Under the pieces are notes generated by a model. That model ran no database searches, was not told where the DNA came from, and saw only the letters and a program-made list of their open reading frames with translations. DNA of 64,000 nt from Myxococcus dinghuensis (GTDB lineage Bacteria > Myxococcota > Myxococcia > Myxococcales > Myxococcaceae), in the NCBI RefSeq assembly GCF_024198235.1, contig NZ_JAKCFB010000014.1, positions 148,020 through 212,019 on the forward strand, written 5' to 3'. This document shows, piece after piece, positions 1-8,747 of the stretch. Every line of letters starts with the position of its first letter. The stretch's first letter is position 1. Position numbers and translations under genes: made by a program.

Positions 1-442
1 GGGCGGCGGCCAGCAGCGAGGCCGCGTCCAGGCCGGCGGCCCGGATGGCGACCGCCACCTGCTCGGGGGTCTCCACGCCCCCGCCCCCACCCCAGGCCGC
101 CGCGTACAGGGCCGACACCAGCCGCGTGCGCGCCTCCAGGTCCTCCACGGCCGCCGTCACGCGCAGGGGCAGGAGCGGGACGAACGGGTGCGCGGGCGGC
201 GGGGCGAACGGGACGCCCAGTTCGTGGGCCAGCCGGAAGGTGTGCTTGAAGATGTAGACGCGCTTGGCCGGCACCTCCGCCGGACCGATGTTGCCGGTGC
301 CGTTGAGCAGGGCGGCCAGGAGCACCGGGACGGGCTCGAGCACGCGACCGTGGCGCGCGGCCAGCGCGGGCATCCGCGTCCAGGCGAGGTAGGCGTACGG
401 GGACAGGTAGTCCAGACAGAAGCGCAGGGGGGAGGCGGCCAT
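1..442 (-). CDS. DsbA-family 2-hydroxychromene-2-carboxylate isomerase-like protein (3' end outside window)
   Basis: The first 147 residues are present and the C-terminus lies beyond the left edge. The start ATG is at 440-442 on the complement. The N-terminus reads CLDYLSPYAYLAW, the strand-loop of kappa-GST/HCCA isomerases in which the Ser of SPYAYL contacts glutathione. It is followed by a NIGPAEVPAKRVYIFK segment and RLAHELGVPF, both typical of the family. Known members isomerise 2-hydroxychromene-2-carboxylate in naphthalene degradation, but many bacterial homologues are general glutathione-dependent thioredoxin-fold enzymes, and no aromatic-degradation genes are visible here. The substrate is therefore unassigned. 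Its start lies about 30 bp from the repeat array at 473-962, so its promoter must lie in or beyond that array. Confidence 0.75.
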   Translation of the reverse strand, partial: MAASPLRFCLDYLSPYAYLAWTRMPALAARHGRVLEPVPVLLAALLNGTGNIGPAEVPAKRVYIFKHTFRLAHELGVPFAPPPAHPFVPLLPLRVTAAVEDLEARTRLVSALYAAAWGGGGGVETPEQVAVAIRAAGLDAASLLAAA

Positions 443-472
443 GTGGCGACTCTACCTCCCCCCGCGTTCCGG

Positions 473-962
473 GTTCGCCCAGGCGCGTGCCGAGACGTCC
501 ACGCCCCCACAGGTACGCTCACGCGCGGCGGTGGCAACCCCGCCTCTCGTCGGGCTCCGCGTTCACCCAGGCGCGCGCCGACACGTCCACGCCCCCGCCG
601 GCGGGCTCACGCGCTGCGGTGGCCCCCTGCCTCTCCTCGGGTTCCGTGTTCGCCCAGGTGCACGCCGACATGTCCACGCCCCCTGGCGGGCTCACGCGCT
701 GCGGAGGCAATCCCGCCTCTCCTCGGGCTCCGTGTTCCCCCATGTGCGCGCCGACATGTCCACGCCTCCGCTGGCGGGCTCACGCGCTGCGGTGGCAACC
801 CGGCCTCTCCTCGGGCTCCGTGTTCACCCAGGCGCGCGCCGACACGTCCACGCCCCCGCCTGCGGGCGCACGCGCCACGGCGACGCGACCTCCCCGAGCC
901 TTCCGTGTTCGCCCAGGCGCTCCAAGACGTCCACGCCCCACAGGCACGCTCACGCGCTGCGG
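473..962. repeat. Tandem array of about six degenerate ~87-bp repeats
   Basis: Head-to-tail copies begin at about 473, 561, 648, 734, 822 and 907, giving unit lengths of 88, 87, 86, 88 and 85 bp plus a partial sixth copy. Each unit carries the landmarks gttcNcccaggcgc, cgacNtgtccacgcc, gggctcacgcgctgcgg and cctctcctcgggctcc with scattered substitutions and 1-3 bp indels. Unit length is not a multiple of three and stops occur in varying frames, so it does not encode a repeated protein. The outer copies (1 and 6) share a variant with acagg(t/c)acgctcac, whereas inner copies carry the cggcgggctcac form or a close variant of it, which suggests internal amplification. The last copy contains the kinase stop codon at 950-952. 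C-rich/G-rich palindromes such as cccgccggcggg could form hairpins. Confidence 0.85.
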
Positions 963-3900
963 CGGGCGTCCGCGCCTCGCTCGAGCGCACCGCGCAGCGA
1001 GCTGGCCTGAGCGAGCAGGCTCGGCGCGCGGGCCTCGGTGAAGGCGGTCTCCGCCCCCATCAACTCGGCGACCACCGCGTCGGTGGAGGTCTCGCGCTCG
1101 GCCCTCGCCAGGTGGAGGAGGCCGACCTGGAGCACGTTGCCCGTCTGCTCGGCCAGCGCGAGCGCGCGCTCGAGGTGGGCGAGCCCCTCCGGTCCCGGCA
1201 GCAACGCCGCCAGCGCGCGGCGCGCCAGGATTTCGTCCCAGGGGTTGGCCAGCAACGGGTCCACCGCGCGCGCCAGCGCCGCGTCCGCCGCCTCGCGCGC
1301 CGCGTCCAGATGCCCCTGCTCCCGCTCGAAGCGCGACTGGTACACGCGCAGGAGCGTCTCCATGCGCAGGCCCGCCTCGCGCGCGGCCGCGAGCGCCCGG
1401 GGCAGCGACTCGCGCGCGGCCGCCGTGTCCTCGAAGAGCACGTCCCGGCAGGCCTGGTACACCTGCACGTGGCATTGCAACCAGCGGTCCTCGGGCAGCA
1501 CGCGCGCCAGGTTCTCGGCGCGGGCCACCACCGCCGCGACGTGCTCGTGCTCGCCGCGCTCCAGGTAGTAGGGCGGCGTGAAGATGGCGAGGTTGCGCTC
1601 CATCAGCCGGGGGTTGCCCAGCCGGCGCACCAGGTCCGTCTTCTCCGTGAAGGCGGGCACGAAGGAGGCCCCGTCCCCCGTGAGCGCCGCGCGCGTGACC
1701 TCGGAGAACAGGTGGAAGGCGCTCACGTCCGTGAAGCCGTGCTCCTCCGCCACCGCGCACCCGTCCCGCGTGGCCTGCGCGTCCAGCGGCTCGCCGCGCA
1801 GCGCGAGGTTCAGGTTCATCATGTAGCCGCCCATGCCCAGCGACCACGCCAGCCGCCTCGGCAGCCAGCCCATGACGTCCCGCAGGCCACGCAGCCGCGC
1901 CAGTTGCTCGGCCTGGGCCTCCAGCACCCCCGCCGAGCGCCCCGTGTACGCGCTGAGCACCGCCTGCGACAACAGCGTGCCCGCCCGATACGGGGAGATG
2001 TCCGGCTGCTCCCGGCGCACGCGCTCCAGGAGCGTGTCCAGGTCCCCGGTGCGCCCGACGATGGCCAGCGCCATGCCCTGGAGGATTTGGAGCTCCGCCT
2101 GCTTCCAGAAGATGTCGGCCGGAGCGGACTGGGCGTCCGCCTCGCGCTCACGCAACAGCTCCCGCAGCCGCGCGGGCCGCTCCGCCTCCGGGGCCGCGCA
2201 CGCCGCGTCGAGCTGCGCCAGCGCGCTCCGGCGCCCCTCCTCCAGGTCCACCGTGGCCGCCCAGTGCGCGAACAGCTTCTCCGCGAAGACGAGCGAGCTG
2301 GGCGGGTCGCTCGCGTAGCCCACCTCCACCAGCGTCACCCAGATGCGCAGCAGCAGCCGGTCCCTCCCGGGGAAGTCCGGCGCGGACTCCAGGAGCGTGG
2401 AGGCCTCCTTCAAGAGCAGCGTCGCCTCCAGCAGCGCCTGGGAGGCCATCGCCGCGCGTCCGGCGTCCAGCAGCGGGCCGATGGCCAGCTCCGGCTCCGA
2501 CGAGCGCAGGTAGTGCCAGCCCACCGTGCGAGTCTGGTCCGGCCGCTGGAAGTAGAGCGTCTGCAGCGCCAGGGCCACCCGGCCGTGCGCCACCCGCCGC
2601 TCGTCCTCCGCCGTGCTGTCGTAGACGGCCTGATGCACGGTGTCGTGCGTGAAGACGTAGCGGCCCTCCTCCTCCTGGAGGAACTGCCGCTCGACGATGC
2701 CGTCCAGCACCGCGAACAGCTCCGACTCCGGCAGCTCCGCCAGCGCCCGCATCATGGGCAGCTCCAGCGTCCGGCCCGCAGGGGCCAGCCGCCGCAGGAG
2801 CGACACCTGCTCCGCGGGCGCCGTCCCCAGGCGCGCGAGCACCGCCTCGTGGATGCTCGCCGGCAACGTGCGCGAACCCAGCCCCGCGTCCGCCTCCCAG
2901 CGCCCGCCCACCCGCGTCAGCGCGCCCTCCTCGACCAGCGCGCGCAGACACTCGATGGCGAAGAAGGCGTTGCCGTCCGTGGTGGCGTGCAGCCGCTCGA
3001 CGAAGCCGTCCGGAATCTCGAGCCCCGGCAGCGCCAGCGCCACCAGCGAGCCCATGTGATCCACCGTCAGCGGCTCCAGGTCCAGCCGCCACGTCAGCTT
3101 CTCGTCCACCGTCTGGAAGGCGAGGCTCAGCCGGCTCAGCTCCCCGGAGCGGAACGAGCACACCACCATGCCGCGCGTGCCGTGCAGCGCGCGGATGAGC
3201 ACGTTGATGACCTCCAGCGACGCGCTGTCCGCCCAGTGCAGGTCCTCGAAGCACAGCACGAACGTCATCCGCTTGCCGAGCGAGCGCACCCACTCGGCCA
3301 GCGCCCCGAACAGCGCCAGCTTCTCCTCGCCGGACACCTGCACCACGCCCACCGGCTGGGGCGAGAGCGCGGGCAACAGCCGCCCCAGCCTGGGAGACAG
3401 CCGCTCCATCACCTCCGTGGGCGTGTGCGGCACCAGGGCGCGCAGCGCCTGGGCGATGGGCGCGAGCGGCGCCTGGCCCTCCGCGCGGCACTGCCCCCGG
3501 CCGAAGGGCAGCTCCGCCAGCTTCGCCTGGAGCTCGAACTCCTGGAGCAGCCGCGTCTTGCCCACGCCCGCCGGGGCGCCGATGAGCACCGCGCGCGACT
3601 GGCCCCAGTCCGCCTCGGCCAGCCCGTTCATCAGCGACTCCAGCTCCGCCCCGCGCCCCACCACCTCCGGCACGTGCAGGTAGCTGGCGCGCGCCGACAG
3701 GGGCTCCTCCGGCAGCGGCTCACCGCTGGCGTGGCACAACGCCTCCATCAGCTCGCCGGCGTCCTGGAAGCGCTCGCGCGGGTCCTTCGCCAGCAGGAGC
3801 AGGATGATCTCCTCCAGCGCCGGGTCCACCGGACACAGCGTGGAGGGCTTCGGCGGCGGACGCGTCAGGTGGTCCGCCAGCAGCGCCGCGGGCGTGTTGC

Positions 3901-4657
3901 GCTTGAACGGCAGCCGCCGGGTGGCCAGGTAGTAGGCCATCACCCCCAGCGAGTACAGGTCCGCGCGCCCGTCGATGCTCGCGCCGCGCTGCCACTCCGG
4001 GGCCAGGTACTCCAGCGTGCCCTTGAGCTTGCCGGGGCTGGGGGTACCCAACTGGTGCATCACCCCGAAGTCCATCAGCTTCACCGCGCCGGAGCTGGTG
4101 ATGCGCACGTTGCTCGCCTTGATGTCGCAGTGGACGTACAGGCGCGAGTGGATGAACGCCAGCACCTGCGCCATCTGGATGAGCACCTTGTACAGCGTGC
4201 GCGTGTCCAGCGGCGCCTCGCGCGCCAGCGAGCTCAAGTCCTGACCGTCCACCACCTCCATCGTGATGAAGCGGTTGCCGGCCTCCGTCATCCCCCAGTC
4301 GAACACCTTCAGCGTGCCGGGGTGCTGCAGCTTCTTCATCGCGAAGAACTCGTGCCGGAACATCAGCACCAGCTCCTCCGTCTTGCCCGCCGTCAGCCCC
4401 GCGGGCACCTGCATCTCCTTCAGCGCCACCCGCCGCCGCTCGTGCAGGTCCTCCGCCAGCCAGATGCGGCCCATGCCGCCCTCGCCCAGCAGGCCCTCCA
4501 CCCGGTAGCGCCCGGTCACCACCATCCCCACCTCGAGCGAGCGGCGCGCTCCGGTGGCGTCCCCGGGCAGGGTGACAGGCGTGCGGATGCGGTCTCCCCA
4601 GGAGCTCGGAGGACGAGCACGCTCGTCCAGGACGGTTGTCTTCTCTTCGTCGCTCAC
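950..4657 (-). CDS. Serine/threonine protein kinase fused to AAA ATPase and helical-repeat domain
   Basis: This is a 1235-residue signalling protein. Residues ~51-305 form a Hanks-type kinase: glycine loop GEGGMGR (58-64), catalytic Lys80 in VALK, catalytic loop HCDIKASN (176-183) with Asp178, DFG at 196-198 and the APE-like motif LAPEW at 218-222. The HRD Arg is Cys, so it is a non-RD kinase. Residues ~331-700 are an AAA_16/NB-ARC-like ATPase with Walker A GAPAGVGKT (360-368) and a Walker B-like FVLCFEDLHWAD. The remaining ~500 residues are Leu/Ala-rich helical repeats of TPR type. This architecture matches the large kinase-ATPase regulators common in myxobacteria, where it is thought to sense by ligand or partner binding. 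No transmembrane segment is visible, so it should be cytoplasmic. Ligand and targets cannot be told from sequence. Confidence 0.93.
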   Translation of the reverse strand: MSDEEKTTVLDERARPPSSWGDRIRTPVTLPGDATGARRSLEVGMVVTGRYRVEGLLGEGGMGRIWLAEDLHERRRVALKEMQVPAGLTAGKTEELVLMFRHEFFAMKKLQHPGTLKVFDWGMTEAGNRFITMEVVDGQDLSSLAREAPLDTRTLYKVLIQMAQVLAFIHSRLYVHCDIKASNVRITSSGAVKLMDFGVMHQLGTPSPGKLKGTLEYLAPEWQRGASIDGRADLYSLGVMAYYLATRRLPFKRNTPAALLADHLTRPPPKPSTLCPVDPALEEIILLLLAKDPRERFQDAGELMEALCHASGEPLPEEPLSARASYLHVPEVVGRGAELESLMNGLAEADWGQSRAVLIGAPAGVGKTRLLQEFELQAKLAELPFGRGQCRAEGQAPLAPIAQALRALVPHTPTEVMERLSPRLGRLLPALSPQPVGVVQVSGEEKLALFGALAEWVRSLGKRMTFVLCFEDLHWADSASLEVINVLIRALHGTRGMVVCSFRSGELSRLSLAFQTVDEKLTWRLDLEPLTVDHMGSLVALALPGLEIPDGFVERLHATTDGNAFFAIECLRALVEEGALTRVGGRWEADAGLGSRTLPASIHEAVLARLGTAPAEQVSLLRRLAPAGRTLELPMMRALAELPESELFAVLDGIVERQFLQEEEGRYVFTHDTVHQAVYDSTAEDERRVAHGRVALALQTLYFQRPDQTRTVGWHYLRSSEPELAIGPLLDAGRAAMASQALLEATLLLKEASTLLESAPDFPGRDRLLLRIWVTLVEVGYASDPPSSLVFAEKLFAHWAATVDLEEGRRSALAQLDAACAAPEAERPARLRELLREREADAQSAPADIFWKQAELQILQGMALAIVGRTGDLDTLLERVRREQPDISPYRAGTLLSQAVLSAYTGRSAGVLEAQAEQLARLRGLRDVMGWLPRRLAWSLGMGGYMMNLNLALRGEPLDAQATRDGCAVAEEHGFTDVSAFHLFSEVTRAALTGDGASFVPAFTEKTDLVRRLGNPRLMERNLAIFTPPYYLERGEHEHVAAVVARAENLARVLPEDRWLQCHVQVYQACRDVLFEDTAAARESLPRALAAAREAGLRMETLLRVYQSRFEREQGHLDAAREAADAALARAVDPLLANPWDEILARRALAALLPGPEGLAHLERALALAEQTGNVLQVGLLHLARAERETSTDAVVAELMGAETAFTEARAPSLLAQASSLRGALERGADARRSA

Positions 4658-5028
4658 GAAGGCGGGACCGGGAGGTCGTCAGAATCCTGAAGACGTAGGA
4701 ATATCACGTTTCCATGTATCGGACACGCACTGTTGGGGTTGCCCGAGGTGCCACCGACGACCTCCGCGAGGCCGAGACATGTCACGCCGCGTCCAGGCCG
4801 GCGACGTGGATCCTGCCCTCCAGGTCGACCCCGGGTGGACCGCATGACAGGAGGACGCCCCGAGGCGCGAGACCTAGGGGATGACTCGTAGACGCTCGCG
4901 TCATGGCGGACGCGCCATGACCGCGGGTGGTGGTGGCCCCCTTGCCCCTACAGGGGCCGTGCGGAGATGCTCCCGGACGCTCAGCCCCCATCACCCGGGG
5001 TGTCCCTTCCGCCGAGCATCGGAGACCC
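4658..5028. other. Intergenic region between divergent kinase and response regulator
   Basis: These 371 bp separate the kinase (minus) from the response regulator (plus). No convincing gene was found: the short frames that cross it lack a plausible start with a ribosome site and resemble no family. The region is slightly A+T-richer near 4680-4735, next to the kinase start, where its promoter is expected. It contains a perfect 8-bp inverted repeat at 4901-4920. Confidence 0.6.
4901..4920. promoter_or_regulatory. Perfect inverted repeat, candidate operator
   Basis: The arms tcatggcg and cgccatga are perfect complements separated by gacg. The element lies about 110 bp upstream of the response regulator at 5029, in otherwise non-coding DNA. 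This size and symmetry suit a dimeric DNA-binding regulator, but no cognate regulator is known and a chance dyad is possible. Confidence 0.35.
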
Positions 5029-5436
5029 GTGAAGCCCAAGGTCCTCATCGTCGAAAACTCCTGGACGATGCGCGAGACGCTCCGTCTGCTCCTGTCCGGG
5101 GACTTCGACTGCTCCGTGGCCGCGGACGGAGAGGCGGGCCTCGCCCAGGCCCTGGGACAACCGCCGGACCTGCTCCTGTCCGACGTGAACATGGACGGCA
5201 TGGACGGCTACGAGCTCCTGCGCCGCTGCCGCCTGGAGCCGACGCTGCGGCACCTGCCGGTCATCTTCGTGAGTGGCTTCGCGCCCCGCTCGGACGCCGA
5301 CCCCAGCCTGCCCTTGCCGGACGCCTACCTCGTCAAGCCGGTGAAGCCCGCGGTGCTCATCGCGGAGATCCACGCCCTGCTCCGCCAGGGCCAGGCCCCC
5401 GTGGCGTCCGTCGCCCAGGCCCACACCAAGGGCTGA
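5029..5436 (+). CDS. Single-domain response regulator (CheY-like)
   Basis: This is a 135-residue receiver domain with no output domain. The GTG start at 5029 is chosen because a ggaga ribosome site precedes it and the family begins at KPKVLIVEN; an upstream in-frame ATG at 4927 would add 34 residues of non-family sequence. The phosphoacceptor Asp is in LLLSDVNMDGMDG, the conserved Ser is in VIFVSGF and the Lys is in LVKPVKP. The first acidic pocket is VEN rather than the usual DD, keeping one acidic residue, so phosphorylation chemistry may be altered. It probably acts through a partner protein in a two-component or Frz-like pathway. The neighbouring kinase is a Ser/Thr kinase, not a histidine kinase, so the cognate kinase is elsewhere. 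Confidence 0.88.
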   Translation: MKPKVLIVENSWTMRETLRLLLSGDFDCSVAADGEAGLAQALGQPPDLLLSDVNMDGMDGYELLRRCRLEPTLRHLPVIFVSGFAPRSDADPSLPLPDAYLVKPVKPAVLIAEIHALLRQGQAPVASVAQAHTKG

Positions 5437-5466
5437 GGCCCGCCGCGCCCACCGGGGACACGGGCC
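5437..5466. terminator. Possible bidirectional terminator
   Basis: The arms ggcccg and cgggcc flank an 18-nt loop in the 46-bp gap between the convergent response regulator and uraH. A second G+C-rich dyad follows immediately. There is no T-tract, so this is only a plausible stem-loop terminator. Confidence 0.3.
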
Positions 5467-5482
5467 GGGCCCCCGGGCGGCG

Positions 5483-5827
5483 TCAGCTCCCCCGGTACGT
5501 CGAGTAGCCGAAGGGACTGAGCAGCAACGGCACGTGGTAGTGCTCGTCGGGCGCGGCCAGTTCGAACACCACCGTCACGGAGGGATAGAAGCCCCGGACG
5601 CCGAGCGCGCGGAAGTACGCGCCCGTGTCGAAGGTCATCCGGTAGGTGCCGGGCTCCACGCGCGCGCCGGCCGGCAGGAAGTCGCGCACGCGCCCGTCGT
5701 CGTTGGTGACGCCAGAAGCGAGGACCTTCCAGTCGCTCCCGGCGCCCTGGACCTCCAGCGTGATGGGGACACCGGAGGCCGGCCGGCCCCGGTGCGTGTC
5801 GAGGACATGGGTGGACAGGGTGCTCAT
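5483..5827 (-). CDS. uraH: 5-hydroxyisourate hydrolase (transthyretin-like)
   Basis: These 114 residues match the usual length of bacterial HIU hydrolase. The N-terminal signature LSTHVLDTHRGRPA and the C-terminal YRGS tetrapeptide, both diagnostic of the transthyretin-like hydrolases (as opposed to transthyretin), are present, along with the catalytic region HYHVPLLLSPFGYSTYRGS. It hydrolyses 5-hydroxyisourate to OHCU in urate degradation. Its ATG overlaps the uraD stop as ATGA, so it is the last, translationally coupled gene of the ureide operon. A cytoplasmic homotetramer is expected from the family; no signal peptide is seen. Confidence 0.95.
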   Translation of the reverse strand: MSTLSTHVLDTHRGRPASGVPITLEVQGAGSDWKVLASGVTNDDGRVRDFLPAGARVEPGTYRMTFDTGAYFRALGVRGFYPSVTVVFELAAPDEHYHVPLLLSPFGYSTYRGS

Positions 5828-6330
5828 GACGCCAGCAGCTTCTCCAGTCGGATGCGGGTGATCTTCGCCTGCTCGCCGGCCGCGACGCGCAGCTCCTCGT
5901 CCGGCGCGTTGTCCATGCGCTCGCGGAGGAGGGCCAGCATCTCCTCCGCGCCCTTGCCCGTGGCGCAGACGAGGAAGATGAAGCCGAAGCGCGCCTCGTA
6001 GGCCTGGTTGCCCTCCGCGAGGCCCCGGATGACATCCTCGGACGCGCCCCGCACCCCGCCCTGCTCCTGCGACGACCAGGACGCGGTGGCTGCGAACTTC
6101 GCGCGCAGCGCGGACTCACCGATGCGTGGATGGTGCGTCATCGCCTCGCGCCAGTCCTCGGGCCCCGTCTGCTTCCACAGCCACTCCGACTCCGCGAGCA
6201 GGTGCGCCGCGTCTCGGAAGGGCCGCGCGCGCGTCATGCCGTCCGCCCAGCGCGACGAGCCGCAGCAGCGCATCAGCTCCGCCTTGGCCTCGTTCGGGAA
6301 CATGCGGTTGAGCCGCTCCAGCGCGCTCAC
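5824..6330 (-). CDS. uraD: 2-oxo-4-hydroxy-4-carboxy-5-ureidoimidazoline (OHCU) decarboxylase
   Basis: This 168-residue all-helical protein carries the active-site motif THHPRIGE, whose His is catalytic in OHCU decarboxylases. It also has the FIFLVCATGKGAEEML segment and a C-terminal EQAKITRIRLEKLL helix. The enzyme converts OHCU to S-allantoin. The GTG at 6328-6330 is chosen as start because it overlaps the allantoicase stop as GTGA and because the protein then begins SALERLNRMFPNEA, as in the family. It lies between alc and uraH in a coupled operon. Confidence 0.93.
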   Translation of the reverse strand: MSALERLNRMFPNEAKAELMRCCGSSRWADGMTRARPFRDAAHLLAESEWLWKQTGPEDWREAMTHHPRIGESALRAKFAATASWSSQEQGGVRGASEDVIRGLAEGNQAYEARFGFIFLVCATGKGAEEMLALLRERMDNAPDEELRVAAGEQAKITRIRLEKLLAS

Positions 6331-7349
6331 GCCGGCCGCCCGTGGACGCGCAGCCGGCTGACGCCGCCGTCCGGGAAGATGTTGAGGCGCACGTGGGTGA
6401 AGGGCCCCTTCGCGCGCAGCTCCGCCTCGAAGAAGTGCCGGAAGTCCGCCTGCAGCTTCGTGCGCGGCAACAGCTCCGTCCACGACAGGTGGTGCGCGTT
6501 GGCGAAGTCCACCAGCGGCTCGCGCAGGTAGCAGCCCTCGAGCGAGGCGCTCTCCGGGAAGTTGCCCTTGTAGTGCGCGGTGTCCACCTCCACGCGCTCC
6601 ACGGTGCCCGGCACCGCCAGCTTGACGACGATCCAATCCGAGCCCGGCAACAGGCGCTTGCGCCGCGTCTCCCAGCCCTCGCCCATGTGGGCCGCGCGGC
6701 CCGGGAGGATGAGGTTGTCCTTGGGGCCGAAGAAGGCGTCGTTGCACTGCATCACCGCGCCGCCGTTCTCCGCCGCCGCCAGGTCCACCAGCGCCCCGCC
6801 CTTCGTCAGCCCCTCCAGGTCCGGCTTCACCTCGCCGTGCACCCGGAAGCGCGCCACGCCGCCGTCCGGGTAGATGTTGAGGCGCAGGTGCGTCCACCGG
6901 CGCTCGTCGAGGATGGGGAACAGGTTGCGCGTGCCGCCGTGCAGCTTGAGCTGCGGGAGGATGCGCGTCCACGCCGCGTCCACCAGCGTCTCCGGCGCGG
7001 GCGAGCCCTCCACCGCCAGCGCGTCCACGGAGGCGTACTCGGGGAAGTTGCCGAGGAAGTGGTGGGTGTCGATGTCCACGCCGCGAATCACCCCCGGCAG
7101 GCCCAACTGGAGGATGCACCAGTCGTTGCCGGGCACGCGCTTGCGGCGCGACTCCCAGCCATCCATCCACTTGCCCTGCTCGGTGTACTTGTCCGGGATG
7201 AAGACGCCCCGGCCCGGCTTGAGCAGGTTCTCCTTGCCGGCGAAGAACTCGTCGGAGGCGAGCAGCGCGCGGCCGCCCACCTTCTCGGCGGCCAGGTCGA
7301 TGAGCTCGGTGAAGGCAATGCGCAGCTTGCCCTCTTCGGGTGCATGCAT
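6327..7349 (-). CDS. alc: Allantoicase
   Basis: This 340-residue protein is built from two similar beta-sandwich halves, as in known allantoicases. Half one carries LASDEFFAGKENLLKPGRG and GWESRRKRVPGNDWCI; half two carries the matching NDAFFGPKDNLILPGRA and GWETRRKRLLPGSDWI. Each half ends in HLRLNIYPDGGV or HVRLNIFPDGGV. It hydrolyses allantoate to ureidoglycolate and urea. It lies 30 bp downstream of allB and overlaps uraD by four bases. No ureidoglycolate lyase or urease is seen in the window, so the final steps are elsewhere. Confidence 0.95.
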   Translation of the reverse strand: MHAPEEGKLRIAFTELIDLAAEKVGGRALLASDEFFAGKENLLKPGRGVFIPDKYTEQGKWMDGWESRRKRVPGNDWCILQLGLPGVIRGVDIDTHHFLGNFPEYASVDALAVEGSPAPETLVDAAWTRILPQLKLHGGTRNLFPILDERRWTHLRLNIYPDGGVARFRVHGEVKPDLEGLTKGGALVDLAAAENGGAVMQCNDAFFGPKDNLILPGRAAHMGEGWETRRKRLLPGSDWIVVKLAVPGTVERVEVDTAHYKGNFPESASLEGCYLREPLVDFANAHHLSWTELLPRTKLQADFRHFFEAELRAKGPFTHVRLNIFPDGGVSRLRVHGRPA

Positions 7350-7379
7350 GGTGTGTACGTCTCCTGTCGTGTCTTCGTC

Positions 7380-8747
7380 TCAGGCGGCGATGCGCGCCGC
7401 GGCGGGTCGTCGGACCCAGTGTCCATCCGGTCGCGGAAAAGGCTGCCCGCGCTCATACACCGTCCGGCCTCTCAGAATCGTGCGCTCCACCACGCCCGCG
7501 AGCGTGCGGCCCGCGTACGGCGTCAGCGGGTGGCGGTGCTGCAACCGCGCGGGCTCCACCGTGAAGGTGGCCTCGGGGTCGAACACCACCAGGTCCGCGT
7601 CCGCGCCGGGCGCAAGCGTGCCCTTGGTGCCGTGCAGGCCCACGAGCCTCGCGGGGGACTCGCACATCCAGCGCACCAGCGACTCCAGGCCATGACCGCG
7701 CCGGCGCGCCTCCGTCCAGACCGCGGACAGGCTGAGCTGGAGTGACGCGATGCCGCCCCACGCCGTGCCGAAGTCGCCCCGCTCCAGGTGCTTGAGCGCC
7801 GGGGTGCAGGGAGAGTGGTCGGACACCACGAGCTGGATGTCGCCCCGCCCGAGCCCCGCCCACAGCCGCTCGCGGTTCTCCGCCTCGCGGATGGGGGGCG
7901 CGCACTTGAAGTGGGTGGCGCCGTCCTCGATCTCCTCCGCGGTGAAGCAGAGGTAGTGCGGACACGTCTCCACGGAGATGTCCACGCCGTCGCGGCGCGC
8001 CTCGGCCAGCAGCGGGAGGGCGTCCGCGGAGGACAGGTGGACGATGTGCACGCGGCAGCGGTGCTTGCGCGCCAGCTCCACCATCATCTGGATGGCGTCC
8101 TGCTCCCAGCTCCGGGGCCGGGACGCCAGGTAGCCCCGGTACGTGCGCGGCCCCTCCGCGCTCGCCGCCGTCAGCGGCGACTCCAGCTCCGCGTGGACGA
8201 TGAGCGGCACGCCGCGCCGGGCGAGGATGGGCATGGCCACGTCGAGCACCGCGCGGTCGGCTGGAGGGAACTCGTCCACGCCGGACGGACACAGGAAGCA
8301 CTTGAAGCCCGCGACGCCCGCGTCGATGAGCCGCTCCAGTTCGGCCGCGTTGCCCGGGATGACGCCACCCCAGAAGCCATGGTCCACCATGCACGCGGTG
8401 CTGGCGGCGCGGGCCTTGACCTCCAGCGCGGCGAGCGTGGTGGTGGGCGGCAGCGAGTTGAGCGGCATGTCCACCACGGTGGTGATGCCACCGGCCGCCG
8501 CGGCGCGGGTGGCCGTCTCGAAGCCCTCCCACTCCGTGCGCCCGGGTTCGTTGATGTGCGCGTGGCAGTCCACCACGCCGGGCATCACCACGCGGTCGCC
8601 CACGTCCGTCACGGCGAGCCCCGCGGGCACGTCGCCCGGCGCCACCACGGCGGCCACCTTCTCGCCGCGCACCACCACCACCGCCTCGCGCGTGCCGTCC
8701 GCCGCGAGGACGCGACGGCTGCGCAGCCCGAACTCACCACCACTCAT
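7380..8747 (-). CDS. allB: Allantoinase (cyclic amidohydrolase)
   Basis: This is a 455-residue amidohydrolase-superfamily TIM barrel with an N- and C-terminal composite beta domain. The metal ligands are visible in DCHAHINEPGRTEWEG (HxH), in the carboxylated-Lys strand GVAGFKCFLCPSG, in the VHAE and VHIVHLSS histidines, and in VSDHSPCT. The GRTEWEGFETAT and MPLNSLPPTTT sequences are typical of AllB rather than dihydropyrimidinase. It opens the hydantoin ring of allantoin to give allantoate. Its start overlaps the stop of the upstream flavoprotein gene (ATGA), tying that unassigned gene to the pathway. Confidence 0.95.
   Translation of the reverse strand: MSGGEFGLRSRRVLAADGTREAVVVVRGEKVAAVVAPGDVPAGLAVTDVGDRVVMPGVVDCHAHINEPGRTEWEGFETATRAAAAGGITTVVDMPLNSLPPTTTLAALEVKARAASTACMVDHGFWGGVIPGNAAELERLIDAGVAGFKCFLCPSGVDEFPPADRAVLDVAMPILARRGVPLIVHAELESPLTAASAEGPRTYRGYLASRPRSWEQDAIQMMVELARKHRCRVHIVHLSSADALPLLAEARRDGVDISVETCPHYLCFTAEEIEDGATHFKCAPPIREAENRERLWAGLGRGDIQLVVSDHSPCTPALKHLERGDFGTAWGGIASLQLSLSAVWTEARRRGHGLESLVRWMCESPARLVGLHGTKGTLAPGADADLVVFDPEATFTVEPARLQHRHPLTPYAGRTLAGVVERTILRGRTVYERGQPFPRPDGHWVRRPAAARIAA

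Noticed and set aside
473..962. CRISPR array
   Set aside because: The units abut one another with no unique spacers and vary in length and sequence; there are no cas genes nearby.
188..4690. A 1500-codon open frame on the plus strand antisense to the kinase
   Set aside because: It mirrors a well-supported kinase/ATPase on the other strand, is rich in Arg/His/Pro typical of antisense of G+C-rich genes, and has no recognisable domain. The same reasoning rejects the long antisense frames at 39482-42586, 29437-31527, 9951-12044 and similar places.
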